Assembly (NCBI GenBank): GCA_018663815.1 | Contig: JABJPQ010000644.1 | Location: 1-13,570 of the forward strand | Source: Halobacteriovoraceae bacterium | GTDB lineage: Bacteria > Bdellovibrionota > Bacteriovoracia > Bacteriovoracales > Bacteriovoracaceae | Reading direction: 5' to 3' | Length of the DNA stretch: 13,570 nt | In this document: in pieces, positions 4,746 through 12,699 of the stretch | Layout of the letters: every line of letters begins with the position of its first letter | How positions within the stretch are numbered: position 1 is the first letter of the stretch | Program-made: the position numbers and the translations under genes | The notes under the pieces: generated by a model | What the model was told of the DNA's origin: nothing | The model's input: only the letters and a program-made list of their open reading frames with translations | Database searches by the model: none

Positions 4746-6608
4746 ATGGCCATTAAAAACATTATGATATTGAGCGGACTTATATTCTTAACTGTCTCAG
4801 AATATGCGTACTCCAAAGCTAGATACCCAAAAATATACCCATTCATACCGTTTAAAGTTAGCGACATTTACAACTCTGTAGAAAATCTTTCTGAAGATAA
4901 GGATTTTGTTTTTAATTTTATCGATATAAATTCCATGAATCTATCCAAGGCAAAAACAAAACTAAAACCTTGGACGAGTTCGTATTGGCCACTCAATAGA
5001 GGCTTAATTGCTGATCCTTATAAAAACACAGTTCGAGGTTATTACTTAAGTACGAAATTTCTCTCATGGAGTAGAAATTTTAATGTCTACAGCCGTAGAA
5101 AAAAAGGCGTCTTTAAAAATGTTGATAAACTAACCGAAGGGCAATTAGCCACCATGGCCCCATCTGAGAAATATGACATACTTCTTGGTGATAAAACTTT
5201 TGACCTAACGAGTAGACTTTGGGATTACACTCAAAAGTGGGGTAATAAAAAAGAATTTGGTTTTTTATCAAAACTATCCCTCGTAGGAGAAGATGCTCTT
5301 TCTATTGCCAAAGAAATGGTTGGATTTGGATGGTATGAAAGTGTCGATGATGCTTTTGCGGATGCTTACCAACTACGAGGAAGCCTTGCCGTTGACGAGG
5401 CTAACCGTCTCGTAAAAGAAGGGCAATTTAGTAGTGTTGAATCCGCAATGCCAATGGCCATTCAAAATGCAATTGCTGACTCAAAAAACTATGTGTTAGA
5501 AAAAAAGAATAATTTAATTGCTCTTTGGGAAGGTATTTGTCATGGATGGTCTACGGCCGCAGGCATAGTTCCAAGACCGAGAAAGACAGTAAAAATAGAG
5601 CTACCAGATGGGCGAAAATTAACTTTTTATCCTGAGGATATTAAAGCTCTTACTTCTCTTTTATGGGCTAATTCTTTAATTCAAGACAATAAATACCTTG
5701 ATTCAAATACTGGAAAAAATATTGGTGGTGGTGTTATCTCTGAAGGACTGCGCTGCAATCTTGAAAACCCAAGGCTTGATAAATGGGGCAGGTTTTATGA
5801 TAATAAACCAGATCCATTCAACAAGGACCACTCTCCTCGTTGCGTCGGTGTTCACCCTGCAATTTGGCACTTAGGACTGGTCAACTTAATTGGAAAACAA
5901 GGGCGTAGCTTTGTTGTTGAACAAAAGATTGGCTCAGAAGTAGATAATCATCCGATGTATGCTTATAAAATGTCTTATTTTAACCCCAGAACAGGAAACT
6001 TTAGTAAGTCTCTAGAAAATAATATTATCCAAATTGATCAATACGACCAATTTAAAAAGTTTAGATCTCCTAGGGCAAAATACATTGTAGGAGTTGAGAC
6101 TGAAATGACTTACCTTGACTGGGTAAGACCTAAAAGAAGAAAGACCAATAATGAACGCAATGATGTCGAAGTGAAAAAGAGTATGATGTATGATCTTGAG
6201 CTTGATGAAAATTACGATATTGTTGGTGGACAATGGCGAGCCTTAATTACAGGCTTAGACATATTCAGTGACTTTGCTGGTGACAATGATTCTGTTGAGG
6301 AGAAAAACCACAATCAGCCTGACTTTTTTTGGGTAATAACCAAAGACTGGAAACCATTTTTTAATGAATTAACAGATATTGAAACATGGGGAGATACAAC
6401 TAAAGCACCACCTCTATCTTGGAAGAAAAGAGCTTTTGGAGCACATAGCTTTATTTATCATCAAAAATATGTGTTCAGTACAGGCCAAAAGTGTAAAATA
6501 ATTCATAAGAGAACAGGCAAGACCCGTGAAGTAAGCTGTGAGTATGAGCTTCCAAAACCACAGCCACTTGTTAATGTTGTTAATAAGCTAATTGAATTAG
6601 CCCAATAA
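4746..6608 (+). CDS. Secreted transglutaminase of the oomycete-elicitor (GP42/M81) type
   Basis: I read this 620-residue protein as a member of the 'TGase_elicitor' family, best known from Phytophthora and reported also from marine Vibrio; such enzymes crosslink glutamine to lysine side chains. The N-terminus is a Sec signal peptide (about residues 1-23/25). A first region carries 'KPWTSSYWPLNRG' (74-86) and 'PSEKYDILLGD' (138-148). The core has W261-E-G-I-C265-H-G-W, with Cys265 the likely nucleophile, then 'LPDGRKLTFYPEDIKAL'. C366-V-G-V-H370-P-A-I-W-H375 offers the catalytic His. Residues 399-411 line up with the Pep-13 segment of the oomycete enzyme. The acidic triad member is not certain. 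The other four cysteines (337, 366, 583, 598) could form two disulfides. The first part may be a pro-region. The gene appears intact, has a good AGGAG site, and stands alone on its strand. The family call is from memory of motifs, with no alignment run; a target is unknown. Confidence 0.75.
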   Translation: MAIKNIMILSGLIFLTVSEYAYSKARYPKIYPFIPFKVSDIYNSVENLSEDKDFVFNFIDINSMNLSKAKTKLKPWTSSYWPLNRGLIADPYKNTVRGYYLSTKFLSWSRNFNVYSRRKKGVFKNVDKLTEGQLATMAPSEKYDILLGDKTFDLTSRLWDYTQKWGNKKEFGFLSKLSLVGEDALSIAKEMVGFGWYESVDDAFADAYQLRGSLAVDEANRLVKEGQFSSVESAMPMAIQNAIADSKNYVLEKKNNLIALWEGICHGWSTAAGIVPRPRKTVKIELPDGRKLTFYPEDIKALTSLLWANSLIQDNKYLDSNTGKNIGGGVISEGLRCNLENPRLDKWGRFYDNKPDPFNKDHSPRCVGVHPAIWHLGLVNLIGKQGRSFVVEQKIGSEVDNHPMYAYKMSYFNPRTGNFSKSLENNIIQIDQYDQFKKFRSPRAKYIVGVETEMTYLDWVRPKRRKTNNERNDVEVKKSMMYDLELDENYDIVGGQWRALITGLDIFSDFAGDNDSVEEKNHNQPDFFWVITKDWKPFFNELTDIETWGDTTKAPPLSWKKRAFGAHSFIYHQKYVFSTGQKCKIIHKRTGKTREVSCEYELPKPQPLVNVVNKLIELAQ

Positions 6609-6629
6609 ACGATTGGACCATTTTCAGTC

Positions 6630-7112
6630 TTAAAGTTTAAGGTTATTAGTTTTATTACGACTTTCTTCTTTTTGAATTGCTTTGAACTCAACTAGTTTTT
6701 CTCTAATACTAAGCTCTGATACTGCCAATATTTTGAGTGCCATTAGAGCTGCATTACCAGCATTATTAATCCCCATTGTAGCCACCGGGACACCTTTAGG
6801 CATTTGGACAATAGATAACAAACTATCCATTCCATCTAAGTTTTTACTTTTAACTGGTACTCCAACGACAGGAAGATAAGTATAAGAAGCTAACATTCCT
6901 GGTAAGTGAGCTGCTCCTCCGGCCCCTGCAATTATACAACAGGCATCTGTGTCTTCACACTCCTTTGCAAATGGAGCTAAGTCTTCTGGAGTTCTGTGAG
7001 CCGAAACAACTCTGGCTTCATACTCGACTTTAAATGTTTCAAGAATCTCCGCTGCTTGTTTCATCACCGGCCAATCACTATCACTTCCCATAACAATATA
7101 GATTTTTTTCAT
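6630..7112 (-). CDS. purE: N5-carboxyaminoimidazole ribonucleotide mutase
   Basis: PurE (class I) moves the carboxyl group of N5-CAIR to give CAIR, the step after PurK. All family marks are present in the 160 residues: GSDSDWPVM (9-17), SAHRTP (37-42, His39), [12 protein letters not shown] (62-73), GVPV, '[16 protein letters not shown]' and '[14 protein letters not shown]'. The length is normal for a bacterial class I enzyme. The presence of PurK next to it agrees with class I, which needs PurK. Its ATG overlaps the purK stop by 4 bases (ATGA), implying coupled translation. The 3' end faces the end of the transglutaminase gene only 21 bp away, and I see no strong terminator between them (only a CCAAT/ATTGG 5-bp repeat at 6602-6616). 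Confidence 0.97.
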   Translation of the reverse strand: MKKIYIVMGSDSDWPVMKQAAEILETFKVEYEARVVSAHRTPEDLAPFAKECEDTDACCIIAGAGGAAHLPGMLASYTYLPVVGVPVKSKNLDGMDSLLSIVQMPKGVPVATMGINNAGNAALMALKILAVSELSIREKLVEFKAIQKEESRNKTNNLKL

Positions 7113-8251
7113 AACTTATATTCCTTTTTAATTTTTTTTGCAATCTCAAGCGAACTCTGATCTCCATACAATGTAAGGTGTCCCATTTTTCGCCCAATCT
7201 TATTTTGTTTTTTTAAATACATATGTTCAGCATATACTTGTTTTGATGAAGTTTCAGGAATAATTAATTTATATGTTGAGGAGTTTTTTTGCCCTAAAAG
7301 ATTAATCATCGTGCCATGTGAGTGCAGCACACTTACTGCCGAAATTTTCTCATCAACTGCAATATCAATCATATAGTCAAACTGACTTTGTTCAAAATTT
7401 TCCATCGTGAAATGATAAGAGTTATGAACCCTAGGAGCACACTCATTGACATAAATGTCCCCCCGGTCATCTTCAAAAAATTCAAAAGCAAATACCCCTT
7501 CTCCATCTAAAGAATGATTAATCTTTTGCATAAATTTACTAATTTTACTGGCCTGTTTCTCACCTATTGGAGCAGGGAATTCTACCAAGTGACAAATGCT
7601 ATTTTCTTGATAAGTTTTACAAGTTGGAAAGATCAGATTATCTTTGCGCCCCTTAACGAGCATACTCGCGTACTCACTTTTAATTTGGATAAGCTGCTCA
7701 ATAATAATATTTTGACTGTAGTTATCTGAAAATTCGCAAACCTTAGCCTTTAAATCTTTGGCATTTTCCACCACAAGATTACCATAACCATCATATCCAC
7801 CATGAGAGAGCTTAAGCATATAAGGAGCAGAAAAATCAACTAACTCAAGGTCTTGTTCTGTGCTCACCACGACTGAATTAACGAACGCAATACCTGCTTG
7901 CTTAAAAAAGGTTTTTTGCCTATTTTTTGCATATAAGTGTTTATAAGCACTCAGACTTGGAAGTATTTTAGTCTTAGTTTTACTTACCAAAAATTCAAGT
8001 AACTCTGGTGAGTAAAACTCACTTTCTAATACAACGCTATCAACACAGCGAAAAAAAGCAAGTAATTGCTCTTGATCAGTTTGTGAACCTATAACAGATC
8101 TCTTTGCTTTTTGACACGCAGGTTCATCCAAGTTTTGGGCATAAATTACAACCTCATGACCTTTTTTAACTGCGGAATCCATTAACATAAGCGCTAACTG
8201 TCCACCGCCAAGAATACCAATAATATGTGATTTACTTGTCTTTTTTTGCAT
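7109..8251 (-). CDS. purK: N5-carboxyaminoimidazole ribonucleotide synthase
   Basis: PurK is an ATP-grasp ligase that joins bicarbonate to AIR, using ATP, to give N5-CAIR for PurE. The 380 residues show the N-terminal nucleotide-fold motif [13 protein letters not shown] (11-23), the ATP-grasp loop [11 protein letters not shown] (147-157; family K-x-x-x-G-G-Y-D-G-x-G) and the C-terminal signature [12 protein letters not shown] (269-280; family N-E-x-A-P-R-P-H-N-S-G-H). The Pro and Gly of that signature are replaced by Val and Tyr; the metal- and substrate-site residues Asn, Glu and Arg remain. The early 'T-x-E-x-E' motif reads 'LESEF'. The ATG is preceded by AGGA (8259-8262) at 7 bases. purK is the first gene of the leftward purK-purE operon and is divergent from purF across 163 bp. 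Confidence 0.95.
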   Translation of the reverse strand: MQKKTSKSHIIGILGGGQLALMLMDSAVKKGHEVVIYAQNLDEPACQKAKRSVIGSQTDQEQLLAFFRCVDSVVLESEFYSPELLEFLVSKTKTKILPSLSAYKHLYAKNRQKTFFKQAGIAFVNSVVVSTEQDLELVDFSAPYMLKLSHGGYDGYGNLVVENAKDLKAKVCEFSDNYSQNIIIEQLIQIKSEYASMLVKGRKDNLIFPTCKTYQENSICHLVEFPAPIGEKQASKISKFMQKINHSLDGEGVFAFEFFEDDRGDIYVNECAPRVHNSYHFTMENFEQSQFDYMIDIAVDEKISAVSVLHSHGTMINLLGQKNSSTYKLIIPETSSKQVYAEHMYLKKQNKIGRKMGHLTLYGDQSSLEIAKKIKKEYKL

Positions 8252-8414
8252 AAATTAGTCCTATAGAATGAAGCTTAATTTCTTTTAAAATACAGGTCAA
8301 GTCATATTAGTAAATCTTACAAATTGCATAACTTTTTCTAATATTCATCTTTACAAGATTTCACTGATAAACTAACGTCTTCTTTTACCATATTACAATA
8401 AAAAGGTCTCATAT
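8252..8414. promoter_or_regulatory. Divergent purK/purF promoter region
   Basis: This 163-bp AT-rich region should drive both purine operons. For purK, the minus strand shows TTGACC (8300-8295, 5 of 6 to -35) and, after 17 bp, TAAGCT (8277-8272, a weak -10). For purF, TACAAT (8394-8399) resembles a -10 but has no good -35 and is close to the ribosome site AAGG (8403-8406), which is 8 bases before the ATG. I see no purine-riboswitch aptamer and no clear long palindrome of the PurR kind. Confidence 0.35.
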
Positions 8415-9869
8415 ATGTGTGGTATTGTTGGAATTATTGGTTCTCCCTTTGCAGCTAAGGAAAGCTATTTAGGCCTTTTAATGCTACAGCATCGAGGACA
8501 AGACTCCGCCGGAATTCTTAGTTATGATAGCAATAATAATACCTTTAATTCTGAAAAAAATCTAGGCCATATCAAAGAGGCAATTTCTGAGGAACAAATT
8601 GAATCTTTAACAGGTAGTTGTGCAATTGCGCATACTCGTTACTCTACCATTGGAAAAATAAGAAAAGAAGAAGCACAACCAATGCTGACAAATTATCCCT
8701 ATGGAATAGGTATGGCCCATAACGGAAATATTGTTAACGTAGAAGAAGTTAAAAAAGATTTACTAAAAAAAAATAAGCGTATGGTTCTCTCTAAAAATGA
8801 CCTTGAAGTCATGATGAATATCTTGGCCAAAGAACTAAGTAATGACGATGAATTCTTAAGCTCAGAGATTATCAACCAAGCCGTTGCAAAAATATATGAA
8901 ACAATTGAAGGTGCCTACAGCACAGTGACAATCTTGGCCGGGCATGGTCTGCTTGCTTTTAAAGATCCTAATGGCTTTCGACCTCTTTGCTGGGGCAAAA
9001 GAAAGCTTACAGACGAAGAAAAGGGCATTAACCAAAACGGACAAGAGTATACTTATGCCATTGCCTCTGAGTCAAAATCTTTACAATTTTTAGGTTATGA
9101 GTCTGTAGAAGAGCTTAAAGAAGGTGAATTAATCTATATCACTTTTGAAGGTGTCGTTCATAAATTTCAACATAAAAAAACACCTGCGACTCCATGTATG
9201 TTTGAATGGATATATTTTGCTAATGCTGATTCAAAAATTTGGAATAAAAATGTTTATCAAATGAGACTCAAGTTCGGTGAACTACTTGGGAAAAAATTAA
9301 AAAGTGAAAATATTGATGTCGATATTGTTGTGCCAGTTCCTGACACTTCAAGACCAAGTGCGATTACAATAAGTGAACAATTGGCAAAGCCTTACCGTGA
9401 AGTTCTAATTAAAAATAGATATGCCCAAAGAACATTTATTCTTAATAGCCAAATGGAGCGAGAAAAAGCCGTTCACTTGAAAATGAATGTTGTTGCCGAA
9501 GAAATTAAAGATAAAAACCTTTTAATTGTAGATGACAGTATTGTACGTGGAACAACATCAAAAAAGATTATTCAAATGCTTAGGGCCAATGGTGCTAAAA
9601 GCATCACCATGGTTTCAACTTGTCCCCCATTAATAAAACCATGCTTTTTTGGAATTGATTTTCCCAATGAAGAGGAGCTGGTGGCTGCAAATAAAACAAA
9701 CCGTGAAATTGCCGACTTAATTGGGGCAGATCATGTCTTTTTTCTCGACCAAAATGATTTAAAACTCGCATTCAATGATTTAAAAACCTGTATGGCCTGT
9801 CTTGATGGAAAATATCCCATAGATGTTAGTGCCGCTCAAAAAATGATTGATTCAAGGATAAAAAAATGA
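8415..9869 (+). CDS. purF: Amidophosphoribosyltransferase (PRPP glutamine amidotransferase)
   Basis: PurF makes phosphoribosylamine from PRPP and glutamine, the first and usually feedback-controlled step of purine synthesis. The Ntn glutaminase domain starts at Met1-Cys2-G-I-V-G, with Cys2 as nucleophile once Met is removed; 'LQHRGQDSAGI', 'AHTRYSTIG' and 'AHNGNIVN' follow. The C-terminal phosphoribosyltransferase domain has the PRPP motif LLIVDDSIVRGTTS. Four cysteines sit where B. subtilis PurF binds its [4Fe-4S] cluster: Cys261 (TPCMFE), Cys410 (PCFFGID) and Cys459/Cys462 (CMACLDGKYP). B. subtilis PurF also has an 11-residue propeptide; here the codons upstream of the ATG run to a TAA at 8373 with no usable start, so there is no propeptide. 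The 484-residue length is normal. It is the first gene of the rightward operon, and its stop overlaps the next start by ATGA. Confidence 0.97.
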   Translation: MCGIVGIIGSPFAAKESYLGLLMLQHRGQDSAGILSYDSNNNTFNSEKNLGHIKEAISEEQIESLTGSCAIAHTRYSTIGKIRKEEAQPMLTNYPYGIGMAHNGNIVNVEEVKKDLLKKNKRMVLSKNDLEVMMNILAKELSNDDEFLSSEIINQAVAKIYETIEGAYSTVTILAGHGLLAFKDPNGFRPLCWGKRKLTDEEKGINQNGQEYTYAIASESKSLQFLGYESVEELKEGELIYITFEGVVHKFQHKKTPATPCMFEWIYFANADSKIWNKNVYQMRLKFGELLGKKLKSENIDVDIVVPVPDTSRPSAITISEQLAKPYREVLIKNRYAQRTFILNSQMEREKAVHLKMNVVAEEIKDKNLLIVDDSIVRGTTSKKIIQMLRANGAKSITMVSTCPPLIKPCFFGIDFPNEEELVAANKTNREIADLIGADHVFFLDQNDLKLAFNDLKTCMACLDGKYPIDVSAAQKMIDSRIKK

Positions 9870-12094
9870 AAAAGCTTCTCTATAGCGGCTCCGTTAAAAA
9901 CGTTTATTCCAGTGGAGATGATATAGAGTTTGAATTTTCAGATAAGTATTCTATTTATGATTGGGGTGCAATGCCTGATCTCATCCCACATAAAGGTAAG
10001 AATCTCGCTTTAACTGCTGCTCTTTTATTTGAAAAATTACATTCAGCAACAACATTTAAAGATTTAAAAAAACCTAAACAAATTAAACCTGCTTTTTTTG
10101 ATTCACTCATAAGTTCTGATACATATAACGAACTCTCAACAGATGGAGCGAAAACCCATTATCAAAAATATCTTCCCCCCAACTCAATACTTGTAAACAA
10201 AGTAGATATTCTTCATCCAACACAGGAACAAGACAAATATAATTATCAAGCTTACCAGTCTGCTCCTACTAAAACACTCATTCCACTAGAAGTTGTTTTT
10301 CGACTTGGAGTCCCTGATGGCTCAAGTCTTTTAAAAAGAGATAAAACACTTATTCCCAACTCAATGTTTGAACAGATAAAAGTTGAGTTCTACACAAAAC
10401 TTGAACCCATTGATCGGTTATTAAGTTCTGATGAAGCTGTAAGTATGGCCGCTCTAACAACTAAAGAACTAGAGCAACTCACCAATTTAACCAAGATATA
10501 TGCCCTCGTACTAGAGAACCTATTCACAAAGTCTCAACTTACTTTTTGGGATGGAAAGTTTGAATTTGCATTTGGTGAAAAGATTAATGGTCATAGAGAG
10601 ATAGTGCTTGTCGATAGCATTGGGCCAGATGAAATAAGATTAACCCAAGATAAGAAACCTCTTTCAAAGGAATATTTAAGAAGTTTATATTTTGGAAGTG
10701 ATTGGTACGAAGAACTAGAAAGAGTAAAAAAAGAGTCTCCAAGAGACTTTAAAGAAAAATCTCAATTAGCACCACAAAACCTAACCGAAGACCAAATTAC
10801 TTATGCTGAAAATATTTATCTAACAGTCACTAATACCCTTACCAGTAAGATTGTCATTTTTGGCCAGGGTGGACGAGAGCATGCCATTGCAAATCAACTT
10901 GCATCTGCCTACCAAACAAATAGTATCTTTGTTATCCCTGGTAATCCTGGGATCGATGGTGAAAAGATTCAAAGCATAGATATCCATGAAGATGAATACC
11001 TATCATTTTGTAAAAAACACAAAGTTGATTTAGCAGTTATTGGCCCAGAAGCCCTACTTGAAAAAGGACTTAGTGATCAATTACAAACACATGGAATTGC
11101 TTGTGCATCACCATCTCAAAATGCGGCACGATTAGAAACATCAAAAGCATTTTCAAAAACGTTTATGCAAAAGCATCAAATACCGACTGCAAGTTTTGCG
11201 AATTTTCAAGATTCCAATGCTGCGATTGAGTATATTAAAAATCATGCAGCAAATGATCTTGTCATAAAACTATCAGGACTTGCTGCTGGTAAGGGCGTTA
11301 TTATTTGCCATAACAAGGAAGACTCTATTGCCGCAGTAAAAGCACTCGCTCCAAATGATGAAGAACTTGTCATTGAGCAATTTTTGACTGGCCCTGAAGT
11401 TTCTTACTTTGTTTTATGCCTTAAGGGTGAATACAAAATCCTTGGTACCGCTTGTGATTACAAAAGACTAAAGGATAATAATGAAGGTCCCAACACAGGA
11501 GGCATGGGTTGTTACTCCCCTGCTCATTGGCTCTCTCAAAAAGATCATGAAGTAATCAAACAAGAAGTTATTCTTAAAACACTACAAGGCATGAAAGAAG
11601 AAGATATAAATTACAGAGGTGTCCTCTTCATTGGTCTAATGATGACTCCCCAGGGTCCTTCCGTTTTGGAATATAATGTACGCTTCGGAGACCCAGAAAC
11701 TCAAACAATTCTTCCTCGAGTTGAAGCGGGACTGTTTGAAAGTTTACAGGCCATAGCAAATAATGATCTCAGCATATTTAAAAATAGCTTACTTGAGCTA
11801 AAAAAATCTTCCAGCATTCATATTGTAAAGGCCGCGAAAGGCTACCCAGGGACTTTTGGTGAGAAGATTGAAAAGGGCCAAGTCATAAAAAATAACTTTA
11901 CCAGCTCTCCATCAACTCACTTATTTTTTGCAGGAGTAAAAAAGGAGCAAGATCACTTTGTTACCTGTGGTGGCCGCGTTTTAGGTGTTACAGGACTTGA
12001 TGATAATTTAGCGAATGCAAGATCATTGGCCTATGAAACACTAAACACCATCAGTTTTGCAGGAGAACAGTTTAGAAGGGATATTGGCCAATGA
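9866..12094 (+). CDS. purCD: Fused SAICAR synthetase (PurC) and GAR synthetase (PurD)
   Basis: One 742-residue frame holds two purine enzymes. Residues 1 to about 300 are PurC, which joins aspartate to CAIR: 'SGSVKNVY', SDKYSIYDWGAMPDLIPHKG (25-44), 'VVFRLGVPDGSSLLKR' and LVDSIGPDEIRL (248-259) followed by 'LSKEYLR'. It is the long form of PurC, not the short bacterial one of about 240 residues. After a linker of about 25 residues, PurD runs from 328 to the end and makes GAR from phosphoribosylamine, glycine and ATP: IVIFGQGGREHA (329-340), 'VIPGNPGIDG', 'IKLSGLAAGKGV', 'GPNTGGMGCYSP', the metal site EYNVRFGDPETQ (602-613) and the terminal 'RRDIG'. Both halves look complete and active. The two steps are not consecutive in the pathway. 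Neighbours purF and purN overlap it by 4 bases at each side. Confidence 0.95.
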   Translation: MKKLLYSGSVKNVYSSGDDIEFEFSDKYSIYDWGAMPDLIPHKGKNLALTAALLFEKLHSATTFKDLKKPKQIKPAFFDSLISSDTYNELSTDGAKTHYQKYLPPNSILVNKVDILHPTQEQDKYNYQAYQSAPTKTLIPLEVVFRLGVPDGSSLLKRDKTLIPNSMFEQIKVEFYTKLEPIDRLLSSDEAVSMAALTTKELEQLTNLTKIYALVLENLFTKSQLTFWDGKFEFAFGEKINGHREIVLVDSIGPDEIRLTQDKKPLSKEYLRSLYFGSDWYEELERVKKESPRDFKEKSQLAPQNLTEDQITYAENIYLTVTNTLTSKIVIFGQGGREHAIANQLASAYQTNSIFVIPGNPGIDGEKIQSIDIHEDEYLSFCKKHKVDLAVIGPEALLEKGLSDQLQTHGIACASPSQNAARLETSKAFSKTFMQKHQIPTASFANFQDSNAAIEYIKNHAANDLVIKLSGLAAGKGVIICHNKEDSIAAVKALAPNDEELVIEQFLTGPEVSYFVLCLKGEYKILGTACDYKRLKDNNEGPNTGGMGCYSPAHWLSQKDHEVIKQEVILKTLQGMKEEDINYRGVLFIGLMMTPQGPSVLEYNVRFGDPETQTILPRVEAGLFESLQAIANNDLSIFKNSLLELKKSSSIHIVKAAKGYPGTFGEKIEKGQVIKNNFTSSPSTHLFFAGVKKEQDHFVTCGGRVLGVTGLDDNLANARSLAYETLNTISFAGEQFRRDIGQ

Positions 12095-12699
12095 AAAATA
12101 TTGCCATATTTGCTTCTGGTACCGGCTCCAACGCAACAAAGTTGATCAAACACGCACAGACACTCTCCCATATCAACCCAGTATGCCTCATTACTGACAA
12201 TGCAGATGCTGGAATAATTGAAATTGCCAATAAGCTCTCTTTTCCTATTTTTATTATAGAAAAGGGAACAAAGACTAAATCCGTACATGAAGCAGAAATT
12301 TTAAAAACTTTACGCCAAAATCATATCGAGTGGATATTTTTAGCAGGATATATGAGAATTTTATCCGCTAATTTTCTCAATGAATTTTATGATCAAGAGC
12401 TTAAACAATGTAAAGTCATTAATATTCACCCTTCCATGCTACCTAAGCACCGTGGCTTAAATGCCTATGAACATGCATTTGATTCAAATGAAAAGGAATC
12501 AGGTATCAGTATTCATTTTGTAGATGCTGGAATGGATACCGGAAAAATCATAAAACAAGCAAGCTTTTCTAAAGAAGCGAAAGATACAATTATAACTTTT
12601 AAGGCACGGGGTCTGGCCCTTGAACATATATTATATCCGCAAGTTTTAAGTTTACTTAATAAGGCCATTGCCACAAATAATTATAAGGACTTTGCATGA
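12091..12699 (+). CDS. purN: Phosphoribosylglycinamide formyltransferase (10-formyl-THF type)
   Basis: PurN puts a formyl group from 10-formyltetrahydrofolate on GAR, the product of the PurD half of the preceding gene. The 202 residues carry the GAR-binding N-terminal loop 'FASGTGSNA', the middle 'FLAGYMRIL', and the catalytic set Asn111-x-His113 in VINIHPSMLP and Asp149 in GMDTGKII, spaced exactly as Asn106, His108 and Asp144 in E. coli. The family's 'GxSxHxVDxxxDxG' pattern reads GISIHFVDAGMDTG. The length is normal. Start and stop both overlap the neighbours by ATGA, so it is translated in chain with purCD and purL. This folate route makes the formate-dependent PurT unnecessary, though one may exist elsewhere. 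Confidence 0.96.
   Translation: MKNIAIFASGTGSNATKLIKHAQTLSHINPVCLITDNADAGIIEIANKLSFPIFIIEKGTKTKSVHEAEILKTLRQNHIEWIFLAGYMRILSANFLNEFYDQELKQCKVINIHPSMLPKHRGLNAYEHAFDSNEKESGISIHFVDAGMDTGKIIKQASFSKEAKDTIITFKARGLALEHILYPQVLSLLNKAIATNNYKDFA

Noticed and set aside
5940..5945. Asp400 as the third member of the transglutaminase catalytic triad
   Set aside because: Its place matches the Trp of the Pep-13 segment in the oomycete enzyme, so it is more likely a surface residue. The acidic triad member is left open.
6012..6233. Minus-strand open frame of 73 codons
   Set aside because: It is antisense inside the transglutaminase-like gene, whose protein is well supported there, and shows no family marks.
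12031..12288. Minus-strand frame of 85 codons
   Set aside because: It is antisense to the purCD/purN junction, where both plus-strand proteins are conserved, and has no ribosome site.
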